Origin: Lentimicrobium sp.
Lineage (GTDB): Bacteria > Bacteroidota > Bacteroidia > Bacteroidales > Lentimicrobiaceae
Assembly: GCA_023957275.1 (NCBI GenBank)
Contig: JAMLHF010000008.1
Span: 18,410 to 82,409 of the forward strand
Reading direction: 5' to 3'
DNA: 64,000 nt
This document shows positions 1 through 8,716 of the stretch, piece by piece. Position 1 is the stretch's first letter. Each line of letters starts with the position of its first letter. The notes below the pieces were generated by a model that did no database searches, was not told where the DNA came from, and saw nothing but the letters and a program-made list of their open reading frames with translations. The translations under genes were made by a program, and so were the position numbers.

Positions 1-695
1 AGCGTCCGGATATGCTTATGAACCTTCCGAAACGCGCCCCTCTGCTTTTGCTGAAGCTCTTCGAGAATCTCGAAAGAAACGCACACCCTTATCCGGTGGC
101 GGAGCAGCGTGCGGATGATTTCTTCATTCAGGATGCTGCCGTTGGTAATGATCCTGATGTAAAGTTTAAAGCCACGCTCAGCCGCCAGATCCGCGGCGTA
201 GTCCAACCCCGCGCTGATCAGGGGCCAGGAGAGCATGGGCTCGCCGCCGCCGGCAATCAGGATGTTCAGCTCACAGGGTTCAATGCGGGCAGGATCAATA
301 AAGTACTTCAGCATCGCCCTGAGCGCCTCCGGGCTTAACTCGCTGTCGGAGCGCCCCTTTGCCGAATAACAATATGAACAGGAAAAGTTGCATTTCTGGT
401 TGGGAAGGATGGAGAGGGTGTCGCCCTGCCCGGGCTCTCTGTAATGATGCAGCACCCGTTCCCTGCCGAACGCGAACAGGCCTTCGAGCAACTGTTCCGC
501 TCCGGGTACGGTCGCAGCAGGGAGCCCGCCGCTAATCACTTTCTGCAGCATCATCACTTCCCCGCGCTCAGCAGCAGCAACATATCCCGACAAAGGAGAG
601 AACAACAGCATCCCTCCCCCGGCAATGGCCCGATCCTCCTCCCTGACCGGAATCGCATACACGCCTGCTTCGCTGAGTACTAAAAAGTCTGACAT
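1..695 (-). CDS. Radical SAM protein, C-terminus cut by window edge
   Basis: The minus strand is open from an ATG at 695 to the window edge, giving 231 residues. About 85 residues precede a radical SAM cluster motif, CNFSCSYC (CxxxCxxC), encoded near 375-400. It is followed by a glycine-rich AGGGEP stretch, matching the usual SAM-binding GGEP motif. The N-terminal part, starting MSDFLVLSEAGVYAIPV, has no cluster and may be a peptide-recognition or accessory domain, as in SPASM-type maturases; that is inference. The family is clear but the substrate is not, because the C-terminal half, where SPASM cysteines would lie, is outside the window. No neighbour here looks like a precursor peptide. Confidence 0.85.
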   Translation of the reverse strand, partial: MSDFLVLSEAGVYAIPVREEDRAIAGGGMLLFSPLSGYVAAAERGEVMMLQKVISGGLPAATVPGAEQLLEGLFAFGRERVLHHYREPGQGDTLSILPNQKCNFSCSYCYSAKGRSDSELSPEALRAMLKYFIDPARIEPCELNILIAGGGEPMLSWPLISAGLDYAADLAAERGFKLYIRIITNGSILNEEIIRTLLRHRIRVCVSFEILEELQQKQRGAFRKVHKHIRT

Positions 696-995
696 AGGAA
701 GGTCAAAGATGAAAAGGATTTCGGAATTATCACAGTTTTTCAGACGTTTTTCAGGCATCCATTCTTCAAAACCGGCTGTTTGAACAGATTATTTGCGAAA
801 AAAATTACCGTATCCGCTACACATGCAATTTCGTGGAGAACTTCAATGTAAAAATATCGCGGGACGCGGCGCCTCACATAACCGGTATATTCTCCATTTC
901 CAGCCAGCATACGATGCCTGAACGCCACCGGATGAACAGACTGTCCCTTACATTTCCGGCCTGATAAATGAATTACAGTAAATCAATCCAATCGC
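696..995. other. Intergenic, no supported gene
   Basis: Between two minus-strand genes. A 62-codon open frame on the minus strand (740-928) has no recognisable features and I do not call it. No strong terminator is visible downstream of the neighbouring transglutaminase gene. Confidence 0.5.
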
Positions 996-3659
996 CTATT
1001 TATCCGCTTCTTTAAGTTGCTTAAGCAACTGATCGCCCAGGCCGATGCGGTATCCTTCGGAGTGCCAGCTGATCTCTCCCCTGGTGTTGATCACGGCAAC
1101 CACGGGCCACTGGGGAATTCCATCAATGGAACAAACCGTGCTGACCGCGGCAGCCACCTCCCCTCCGGCATCATGCCCGAACAGCGCAGCGCCCGGCAGA
1201 TCGCGATAAACAGAAGGGGAAAATGCGCGTGTCATTTTATCAGAGGCTACCAGAAACAATACCCTGCCTCCCCACTGATCAAGGGCGGTTTTCACAGCCC
1301 TGATATCCTCCATCAGGTGTTTGGTCGGCTCCTTTGAGGGATCGATCAGGGCTACCACCATGCCCTTTGTACCTGTCAGGGAACCCAGTTTTATGACTTC
1401 GCCGTCCTCCAGTGTTCTGAAGGTTGCGCTCAGGTTGGCTTTGCCCAGAATCCCCGATTTTTCGGTGGCGGCTGCCAGTCTGATGTCAACCACCTGCGTC
1501 TCACCTTCCGTGACCCTGAAGTATGAAATACCAGCAACCACTTCTCCCCCGCTCTGCCGGTTGCCGGTTATCAGCCGGTAATAGCCGGTATCCACCGTCA
1601 CGGTGGCCGGGAACTTCAGCAATGAAGCGTCATACTCATAATCCAGGGTTACAAAGCGGCCCCTGTCGTAACGGGCAATGGTGTAATGCACATAATAACG
1701 GGGCACAAAGTCTTTATCGGCCGAAAGATTGCGGAAGGTGACACTGCCGCGGGGGACAGAGCCCTTAACGGACTGTGCGGCAAAGAACACATCGAGCCAT
1801 TCACCGGCCTTATAGTATTGCGGCCTCCGGGTGGCAGGCTCAAGGCGGGCAGGAATGCCGAAACTGCGGCTGATGGCCACAAACAGCAGGTTGCGCGAGT
1901 ATTCATCCGCCCGGCCAAGTTGCAGCATTCCCTCAGGGCTCAGCGGCACACCATAATAGTTATTGATCGTATCCGGTAAAATGTTGGCTGCAATCCACTC
2001 CCTGATTTTCACGGGGTCTGCACGAAACTCCGCGGCCATAACAGCCGGAAAGACCTGTTGTATGTAACTGCGCCAGCCGGTTACAAACTCCTTGCCGATA
2101 CGCGGAGAGAGGATGTAACGGCGATAATCATCGTCCGGAATCGCTTGTACAGGCTGATAGGTCTTGAGTGCTTCAAGATGGTCAGTCAGCGTGGAAGCCT
2201 GAATATCATGAAGGTCCTTTTCCGAAATATTACCCAGCAACGCCATGCCGGTTTCCCGGTCTTCCGGCTTCAATCCCCGGACAAAACTGCTGATTTCAGG
2301 CCAGTTGCCACGGCTGAGCGAAAGATATTTCCACAATTCAGCGGCATTCAGATTATGATCGGCGGCCAGTTGCGCTCCGGTCAGGGAATCAATAAAGGTC
2401 GCGATGTATATGGCCCGGATCGAATCTTCCTGAAGCAAACGGATGTTATTCTGCGCTGCAAGCAATGAATCTGACGGCGGGATAGCCTGTTTCGCCGGGG
2501 GATGGAGCGTATAAATTCCTTCCGGGAAGAATACGGAAGCATCCCCCAGCCTCACATGCACGGTATCCTGTTCATCGGCGCGCACCAGTGCGGAAGCGGA
2601 TATTCCCTGATGGGAAATATGCAGCATCAGGTCGCCGTATCCTGTAGTGACGGCGCAAATGCCGTTTTCCGCCGTGTATTGCGTGGCGATGGGGTAAAAC
2701 TCCGCATAATTATACAACCCGAACTCTACCCTGGCATCCCGGACAGGTGTACCCTCAGGACCGGTCACTTTTACCGGGAGACTTTTTACGCGGGTATAGT
2801 TTCTTAAAAGGTTAAGCCTGGCATAGCATTCCCGGGTCTCCACCACTTCTTCGCTGCCGTTGTATTTACCAAACACAAAGGTGTGGGTCATCATGGCGCG
2901 CTTTACGGGTTCGGCAAACCAGGCCAAATCGAGGGCCGGCTCCGGTTCACAGGCGCCCAGAAAATGCCAGTTTCCGTCAATCCACACCTCTACCCAGGCA
3001 TGATTATCGTCGGTATGGGCCCAGCGCGGGGTATACACCTGGCGGGCAGGAATGCCTACAGAGCGCATGGCCGAAACCGTAAAGGTGGATTCCTCACCGC
3101 AACGCCCGAAAGCGGTGCGCACCGTAGTCAGCGGACCCGATGTCCGTTCATCGGTTGATTTGTAAATCACCTTTTCGTGACACCAGTGGTTTACCTCCAG
3201 GGCTGCTTCCGCCATCGGCATTCCGGCAATCCGGTCCTTCAGTTCCCTGAAAAAAACCTGACGCGCGGTATCGGTATACTCGTTATTGACCCGGTAGGGC
3301 AAGACAAAATGCAGAAAAACATCCTCAGGAACGGAAGCCCCCCAACTGAAAAACGAACGGGCTTCCAGGGCGGTCCTCACCTGCTTCAGGTAATAGACGC
3401 CGTCGTGCATGGCCAGGTCGCTCAATGGCATAAAGGCATACAGAAATTCCAGCCCCTCTTTCTCCTCCACACTCAGATCCTGTTCAAAAACGCTGAAAAG
3501 CACCGAATCGCGCCCCGCAGCCAGGGATTTCCGGGCCAGAAAATGCGAATGTACCGTCTCGCGGTAGGCCTTGTCCTGAATGAGATGGCTGCCCGAACCT
3601 GGGTCTTTGCAGGATACTACGCTTAAGATCAGAAGAATAGGTAAAATCAGCTGCTTCAT
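996..3659 (-). CDS. Transglutaminase-like lipoprotein with degenerate second domain and thioredoxin-like tail
   Basis: An 887-residue exported lipoprotein: the signal peptide ends in a lipobox-like SVVSC with Cys17. A transglutaminase/cysteine-protease core spans about 150-245, with GRCGEES (Cys187), DNHAWVEV (His220) and GACEPEP supplying a third polar residue. Around 570-625 a second stretch has the same layout (GRADEYS, then FGIPARL, then EWLDVFF), but the nucleophile position is Ala584, so it looks like a catalytically dead copy. The last 130 residues or so resemble a thioredoxin/TlpA fold without a CxxC pair. Similar large transglutaminase lipoproteins are common in Bacteroidetes; the substrate is unknown. 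It may act as a periplasmic or surface peptidase or cross-linker. The ATG directly precedes the signal peptide. Confidence 0.85.
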   Translation of the reverse strand: MKQLILPILLILSVVSCKDPGSGSHLIQDKAYRETVHSHFLARKSLAAGRDSVLFSVFEQDLSVEEKEGLEFLYAFMPLSDLAMHDGVYYLKQVRTALEARSFFSWGASVPEDVFLHFVLPYRVNNEYTDTARQVFFRELKDRIAGMPMAEAALEVNHWCHEKVIYKSTDERTSGPLTTVRTAFGRCGEESTFTVSAMRSVGIPARQVYTPRWAHTDDNHAWVEVWIDGNWHFLGACEPEPALDLAWFAEPVKRAMMTHTFVFGKYNGSEEVVETRECYARLNLLRNYTRVKSLPVKVTGPEGTPVRDARVEFGLYNYAEFYPIATQYTAENGICAVTTGYGDLMLHISHQGISASALVRADEQDTVHVRLGDASVFFPEGIYTLHPPAKQAIPPSDSLLAAQNNIRLLQEDSIRAIYIATFIDSLTGAQLAADHNLNAAELWKYLSLSRGNWPEISSFVRGLKPEDRETGMALLGNISEKDLHDIQASTLTDHLEALKTYQPVQAIPDDDYRRYILSPRIGKEFVTGWRSYIQQVFPAVMAAEFRADPVKIREWIAANILPDTINNYYGVPLSPEGMLQLGRADEYSRNLLFVAISRSFGIPARLEPATRRPQYYKAGEWLDVFFAAQSVKGSVPRGSVTFRNLSADKDFVPRYYVHYTIARYDRGRFVTLDYEYDASLLKFPATVTVDTGYYRLITGNRQSGGEVVAGISYFRVTEGETQVVDIRLAAATEKSGILGKANLSATFRTLEDGEVIKLGSLTGTKGMVVALIDPSKEPTKHLMEDIRAVKTALDQWGGRVLFLVASDKMTRAFSPSVYRDLPGAALFGHDAGGEVAAAVSTVCSIDGIPQWPVVAVINTRGEISWHSEGYRIGLGDQLLKQLKEADK

Positions 3660-3857
3660 GCCAATAAGTTTTAATGACGGTGAAAATTATAAATGTTTAC
3701 CGAATGCGGGCCGGTTTTTCTGACAAAGATGCTTATTTCACAAGAAATAACATGACTGCCGGCTATTCCATTAATCAACCAGTGCCTCCGGGCACAAGAT
3801 ATTTCCCTTTGCAGCGTTATACTTTTTTCAGCGTTCCACCCAGGCATTCTGCGAGTA

Positions 3858-4454
3858 ATGAGACTGATTTGCTCTACAATTACGGTATTGATAATCTGTG
3901 TTTTACCGGTAAAGGCCCAGATGACCTTTGCCGGAAGACTTTCATCCGCGGCAATCAGTCTTACCAAGCAGGAAGTATTGTATGACCCTTCTTATTATGT
4001 GCTGGATTACCCCGGAGGTGATGTGCCGGAAGGCAGGGGCGTATGCACCGATGTGGTTATCAGGGCTTACCGGAAACTTGGCATCGACCTTCAAAAGGAA
4101 GTGCATGAAGATATGATGGCCTTCTTCCATCAGTATCCCAAAAACTGGGGATTGTCAAAACCCGACAAAAATATTGATCACCGCAGGGTACCCAACCTGA
4201 TGACATTTTTCAGCAGGCACGGAGAAATCAGACCAATCACCAACAAGGCAGAAGATTACCTGCCCGGGGACCTTGTTTGCTGGGACCTGGGGCAGGGCCT
4301 TACCCATATCGGAATCGTGGTTGATAAAAAATCGGCCGACGGTAAAAGATACCTGATCGTTCACAACATCGGCGGAGGACAGGTGCTGGCGGATTGCCTG
4401 TTCACTTACAAAATTATCGGTCACTATCTCTATGATTTCTCCTCCGGCAAATAA
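3858..4454 (+). CDS. DUF1287 family exported protein (NlpC/P60-like fold)
   Basis: A 198-residue protein with an N-terminal signal peptide ending near VKAQ (residue 21). The DUF1287 hallmarks are present: a GVCTDVVIRAYR motif with the Cys of the putative Cys-His pair, then IDHRRVPNL, and a C-terminal PGDLVCWDLG...THIGIVV block that carries the His as in NlpC/P60-like folds. A periplasmic cysteine hydrolase or amidase role is inferred from the fold; the family is not biochemically well defined. It is a single gene between the divergent transglutaminase gene and a 500-bp gap. Confidence 0.85.
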   Translation: MRLICSTITVLIICVLPVKAQMTFAGRLSSAAISLTKQEVLYDPSYYVLDYPGGDVPEGRGVCTDVVIRAYRKLGIDLQKEVHEDMMAFFHQYPKNWGLSKPDKNIDHRRVPNLMTFFSRHGEIRPITNKAEDYLPGDLVCWDLGQGLTHIGIVVDKKSADGKRYLIVHNIGGGQVLADCLFTYKIIGHYLYDFSSGK

Positions 4455-4960
4455 TTGACCTTATAAACACTTATACTAACCTCAGCCGGATGCGGCGGAA
4501 GCAACAACCGGCAAGTAATGACAAAAATCTGCTCCACCGCTTAAATAATGCGCGGAATTTTGAGATTTCAATAAAGGTCCGCATCTTTGCATAAGCGAAG
4601 AGATCCTGAAACAGCGCGATAATTTTTATATAAGTATTATCCTGCCAATAAGATCTTTCCCATGCGGATGGTTTGTCATTCCGGATATCCGGTATAACCT
4701 CCTTAATACAACATCCTGATATTATATCAGACAATTGATTTATTTAACTTTTTGAAGAAATCAGGATAAAAGCAGATTACTTAATCTGTATTGATTTATT
4801 AACCTCAGGATCTTTATAAATGAGTCAATCTCCCTGAATCAAAAACCTTAACTTGATTTTGCTTCAACTTCCAGATCCCGGAACAGTTAAAGGCACTTGA
4901 CAGATTATTTATTGATTATGAGATTTTTAACCACACTTACATAATTAATTCTGCATTTAT
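4455..4960. other. AT-rich intergenic stretch upstream of the OmpA-like gene
   Basis: About 500 bp, strongly AT-rich toward the 3' end (after 4735). I see no RNA gene or convincing protein. A minus-strand open frame at 4471-4734 has many Phe, Arg and Cys residues, no homology I recognise and no promoter, so I leave it out. The promoter of the OmpA-like gene must lie here, but I could not pick a single clean -7/-33 pair. Confidence 0.5.
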
Positions 4961-6292
4961 ATGAAAAAATTACTGATCGCATTCTTGCTACTATTTTTTG
5001 TGGTAACCACCGGGCTGTTTGCCCAGGTTGATCTGAACAGGGTGGTAAACCGCAGCATGAAAAAAGCTGAAAGGAACGTTGAAAACCGCGTGGAACGCCG
5101 GCTCGACAGAGGCGTTGATAAAGTGCTCGACAAAACCGAAGAAGGGATTGATGAAACTGTAAAAGGCGACGGAAAGGATAAGAAGAAAGAGGAAGCTCAA
5201 TCTGACAGCAAGGACAAAGGAAACAAATCCGGTTCAAAGTCAGATAATAAGCAGGCGGCTGATAATACCGCTCCTGTAAAAGACGAAACTCCGGCTCCTC
5301 AGGAACCCGAAAAGCCCAAACCTGTGCTGGAATGGTCAAAGTATGATTTTGTACCCGGCACCGAAATTATTTTTGAAGACAATCAGGAAGGGGAGCAAAA
5401 CGGTGAGTTCCCGAGCAAATGGGATTTAAAAACCGGAACTATTGAAAATGCTGTTTTTGACAACAGTAAAGTTATATTTTTCCGCGAAACCGGAAATTTT
5501 CCTAACGGGATTATTCCATTAATTGAGAATAGCAAAAACGATTATTTACCTGATGAATTTACAATTGAATTTGACGCCTATTTTCCGGCTAATAAATTCA
5601 ATACAATTTATAAGATGGTATTCTATGATTCAAAAAATCAAAAAAGAAATAACCTGAGTGTTTTACAACTCTATATCAATAATGCAAAATATGGTGAGAA
5701 TGAAAAAATGTACCCGGATGCAGCCAGAGGCAATATTGATAAATTCGCCAAATGGCGCCATATTGCTATTTCTTTTAACAAACGAGCACTTAAAGTTTAT
5801 ATGGACGATGCCCGCTTGCTAAACATTCCCAACATAACCGATAACCCGACAGGAATTACTTTCGGAGCCTATAACCACTCAGAAGGCGAATATTTCATCA
5901 AAAACATCCGCATAGCCAAAGGTGCAGTTCCCTTGTATGATAAAATACTGACCGATGGCAAATTCGTTACCACCGGCATCAAGTTCGATGTAAACAAAGC
6001 CAGCATCAAGGCCGAATCCATGGGAACCATCAATTATGTTTTAAAAATGATGCAGGATAATCCAACGCTTAAATTTTCGGTAGAAGGCCATACCGACAGC
6101 GACGGTGACGATGTGTCGAACCTGAAGCTTTCGGAAGCGCGGGCCAAAGCGGTCATGGATAAACTTATTGAACTCGGAATTGCCAGAGATCGCCTTGCTT
6201 CAAAAGGACACGGCGAAAGCAAACCTATGGCCGGCAACGATACTCCTGAAGGTAAAGCGCAAAATCGCAGGGTGGAATTTGTAAAGTATTAA
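4961..6292 (+). CDS. OmpA-family outer-membrane protein with charged linker
   Basis: 443 residues. A signal peptide (1-21, ending LFAQ) is followed by a helical basic/acidic region (25-70), a Lys/Asp/Ser-rich low-complexity linker to about 122, and a beta-rich domain at about 130-325 that looks like a LamG/jelly-roll fold. The OmpA C-terminal peptidoglycan-binding domain covers about 335-443 (SVEGHTDSDGD, LSEARAKAV, NRRVEF). The OmpA domain predicts non-covalent tethering to peptidoglycan; the jelly-roll may bind sugar or protein (inference). It leads a run of three same-strand genes, with 19 bp to the next. Confidence 0.85.
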   Translation: MKKLLIAFLLLFFVVTTGLFAQVDLNRVVNRSMKKAERNVENRVERRLDRGVDKVLDKTEEGIDETVKGDGKDKKKEEAQSDSKDKGNKSGSKSDNKQAADNTAPVKDETPAPQEPEKPKPVLEWSKYDFVPGTEIIFEDNQEGEQNGEFPSKWDLKTGTIENAVFDNSKVIFFRETGNFPNGIIPLIENSKNDYLPDEFTIEFDAYFPANKFNTIYKMVFYDSKNQKRNNLSVLQLYINNAKYGENEKMYPDAARGNIDKFAKWRHIAISFNKRALKVYMDDARLLNIPNITDNPTGITFGAYNHSEGEYFIKNIRIAKGAVPLYDKILTDGKFVTTGIKFDVNKASIKAESMGTINYVLKMMQDNPTLKFSVEGHTDSDGDDVSNLKLSEARAKAVMDKLIELGIARDRLASKGHGESKPMAGNDTPEGKAQNRRVEFVKY

Positions 6293-6311
6293 CTGTGGCT
6301 GAATTAACAGA

Positions 6312-7805
6312 ATGAGAAGATGGTTCATCGCCCTGATGGCAGTGTCTATGATACTGCCCGGCATTGCATCGGCCAACCGTGGCAAGATCAGAATAATTGA
6401 ACACTTGTCCACCGAAAAAGCCCCGTCCGATAAAATGCAATCGGAGGTGGCTGATAAATGGATCAGACACAATCAAATGATTGATCTGGTGGAAGCTGGT
6501 TATTTATCCCGGATTCAGGATCTGGCTTACAGGATTGGCAACAATCAGAATCTTGAAGTTGATCAGGATGCCGCCAATACTATGGAAAATTTTATTCTTT
6601 CGGCATCATTTAACTGTATACCTGATGAACTACCTGATGGGGTTGAAAATGAAGACAGTCCTGGTATAAAGGCATCTTATTACTTTGTTTTCCACTTTGA
6701 GCTCACCGATCCGCAGACCAATGAGATTGTCAGCATGTATAAGGTTGACGCGAAATTTACCTCTGCCAACCGCTTAAGTGCTCAGGAACAGGCCGAACTC
6801 GCCTTAAAGTTGCTTGATGATCCGGGCATACCCAACATTGATCAGATTGAAGCTGATATTACTGCAAATACCGATTACCACTCTGCAAGAATCCGCTATG
6901 CAGGAACAAGCGCAGCAAACGGTAAAAATACAGGAAAGGTAACGGTTTCCGGCATCAGGAATAATGTAATCGGGGAGGCAAAAAGCAATCCCATATCGGG
7001 ATTTGAACTCAGATGCGAAAAAGGAAAGTTTAAAAAAACCAATACCCGTTTTGTACGTTTTGAAGGTAATGAGTACTTTCACGGAGGGCCCAATTCCATA
7101 AGTTTTGACTACGAAACCTACAATTGTGCTGATTTTGAAAATGATAAAACCGAGGAAAGGTTTACTTTGGTTCAGATAAGCCGTTTTGCCGGAAATATAG
7201 AGGAGAAATTAGTTCAGGAAGAAGTGATTGAATTTAATTGCGGGTCATACAATATTACAGCTCATTATTCAGCTCCCGGATTTGCCGATGCCAAAGTGGT
7301 GTGGAAAAATGTAAGTGTACTTATTCCCGATGATTTATCGAAAATACCGGTTTATCATGCCGAAGATTTCGAAAATGATGATGTTCCGGAAGTAATTGTT
7401 CCCTATGCCATTAATATTCCTGACTATGGCATGGAATATTACCTGAGTGAGTGTATGGATGAACTTGAAATTCCCGAAATTATTAGTCTCAGAGCCGGCC
7501 GGCCGGGCGCAGTACTGTGGATTGAAAAAGGGGAGGAAGCGCTGAATAAATGTTCGGTTGAAAAAACTCCTGAGAATCCTTTTGTACATCTGGTATTGCA
7601 GTTTGATCTCTATATTGGTGAAAATGAAGGCGATGGCGAACAAATTGCCGTGGGCACCGATTCGGAGTTTCCCGATGCCTATACATTTCCCTGGAAAAGT
7701 ATAGATCCGGATATACTTGAAAAACTGCAAGCCGGGCAATTTGCCGAAAAGAAGCTCAGCAACCAGGCAGGAGCCACACTTACCATAACCTTTGATCCCA
7801 AATAG
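6312..7805 (+). CDS. Exported protein of unknown function
   Basis: 497 residues with a signal peptide (MRRWFIALMAVSMILPGIASA). I do not recognise a family. The first 175 residues are mixed alpha/beta and contain a long 'FHFELTDPQTNEIVSMYKVDAKF' type strand pair; the rest is beta-rich and acidic, with few cysteines. It lies 19 bp after the OmpA-like gene and 38 bp before a lipoprotein gene, so it is probably in the same transcript and part of the same envelope system. No lipobox and no T9SS sorting domain are visible, so a soluble periplasmic location is the simplest guess. Confidence 0.75.
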   Translation: MRRWFIALMAVSMILPGIASANRGKIRIIEHLSTEKAPSDKMQSEVADKWIRHNQMIDLVEAGYLSRIQDLAYRIGNNQNLEVDQDAANTMENFILSASFNCIPDELPDGVENEDSPGIKASYYFVFHFELTDPQTNEIVSMYKVDAKFTSANRLSAQEQAELALKLLDDPGIPNIDQIEADITANTDYHSARIRYAGTSAANGKNTGKVTVSGIRNNVIGEAKSNPISGFELRCEKGKFKKTNTRFVRFEGNEYFHGGPNSISFDYETYNCADFENDKTEERFTLVQISRFAGNIEEKLVQEEVIEFNCGSYNITAHYSAPGFADAKVVWKNVSVLIPDDLSKIPVYHAEDFENDDVPEVIVPYAINIPDYGMEYYLSECMDELEIPEIISLRAGRPGAVLWIEKGEEALNKCSVEKTPENPFVHLVLQFDLYIGENEGDGEQIAVGTDSEFPDAYTFPWKSIDPDILEKLQAGQFAEKKLSNQAGATLTITFDPK

Positions 7806-7843
7806 TTAGAGAAATTATACGTTTAACCCTTAAACCAAACACA

Positions 7844-8533
7844 ATGAAAGCAAACGGAAAAACCGGAGTTGTACTTATGGCAGCAGCTGCCCTTTTCTTT
7901 ACATCCTGCGGCGGAGGTGGCTCAAACATCAATCCCGACTCCAAAATGAGTGAAGTTGCCGGCGAAATGACTGGTATGAAAACCTATATGATTGAGTACA
8001 AGAGCACCCTAAACTCACCTGAGATCAAAAGCGTTACCAAAACCGTTCAGTGGGTTGATACCGAAAACGACCGTTACGCCTTCTTTTCGGAATCAGAAAG
8101 CGATTACATGGGAGAAAAACAGACCGATAACTCACTGATGATCATGAAAGATGGATACAGCTATATCATCAACCTCAAGGACAAAACCGGTTTTAAAAGC
8201 AAGGATGGCGATCTGGAAGATGATCCAACCGATGATGTTATGCCCGAGGATGATGTAACTTTCAGGCAGATGATTGAAGCCGACGGAGGGAAAATTATCG
8301 GAAATGAAAAATTCCTGGAAAGAGATTGTATAGTAGTAGAGATAAATCAGACCGATGACAACGAAGACCCCCTGCCTACCAAAATCTGGTACTACAAAGG
8401 CATCATGCTTAAAATGCAGAATTCCTTTACAACCATGGAAGCCGTCAGGTTTGAAGAAAACGCCGTCATTCCTGCCGAAAAGTTTGAAGTTCCTTCCGGA
8501 ATTCAACTTATGGAGATGCCCGTAATGTCCTGA
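7844..8533 (+). CDS. Lipoprotein, DUF4412/LolA-like
   Basis: 229 residues with a lipoprotein signal ending FFTSC followed by a Gly-rich tether (GGGGS). The body (Met-Tyr-rich strand, then a 'KTVQWVDTENDRYAFF' repeat of strands and a late 'TKIWYYKGIMLKM') resembles the DUF4412/LolA-like half-barrel of Bacteroidetes lipoproteins, where a lipid- or ligand-holding role is suspected. The family call is tentative. It is the last gene of the 4961-8533 run and is followed by a strong terminator. Confidence 0.7.
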   Translation: MKANGKTGVVLMAAAALFFTSCGGGGSNINPDSKMSEVAGEMTGMKTYMIEYKSTLNSPEIKSVTKTVQWVDTENDRYAFFSESESDYMGEKQTDNSLMIMKDGYSYIINLKDKTGFKSKDGDLEDDPTDDVMPEDDVTFRQMIEADGGKIIGNEKFLERDCIVVEINQTDDNEDPLPTKIWYYKGIMLKMQNSFTTMEAVRFEENAVIPAEKFEVPSGIQLMEMPVMS

Positions 8534-8560
8534 TGAGATTTTTCATGAAAAGCATTTACA

Positions 8561-8600
8561 ACCCTGCGGACCTGTCATTCCGCAGGGTTCTTCATTTTCC
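8561..8600 (+). terminator. Rho-independent terminator after the OmpA-like run
   Basis: A perfect 10-bp stem, ACCCTGCGGA (8561-8570) with TCCGCAGGGT (8579-8588), an 8-nt loop, and a T-rich tail (TCTTCATTTT). It closes the 4961-8533 gene run. Confidence 0.85.
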
Positions 8601-8684
8601 GTCAGGGTAAGATATTCACCGGGCATTCATACGGAGACGAATGCACTTCATCAAATCACTCCGCGATATTGCTACTGTGGCATT

Positions 8685-8692
8685 TAGTTTTG
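8685..8692 (+). promoter_or_regulatory. Bacteroidetes -7 element TAGTTTTG
   Basis: A perfect match to TAnnTTTG, 24 bp before the sensor kinase ATG. No TTG sits at the ideal 19-21 bp distance upstream, so the -33 half is weak or absent. Confidence 0.55.
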
Positions 8693-8716
8693 TAAATTAG
8701 CCTGAGAATTTGGGTA

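Noticed and set aside
740-928. 62-codon minus-strand frame
   Set aside because: Short, no signal, no promoter and no known family.
4471-4734. 87-codon minus-strand frame in the gap before the OmpA-like gene
   Set aside because: Unusual composition and no homology or promoter.
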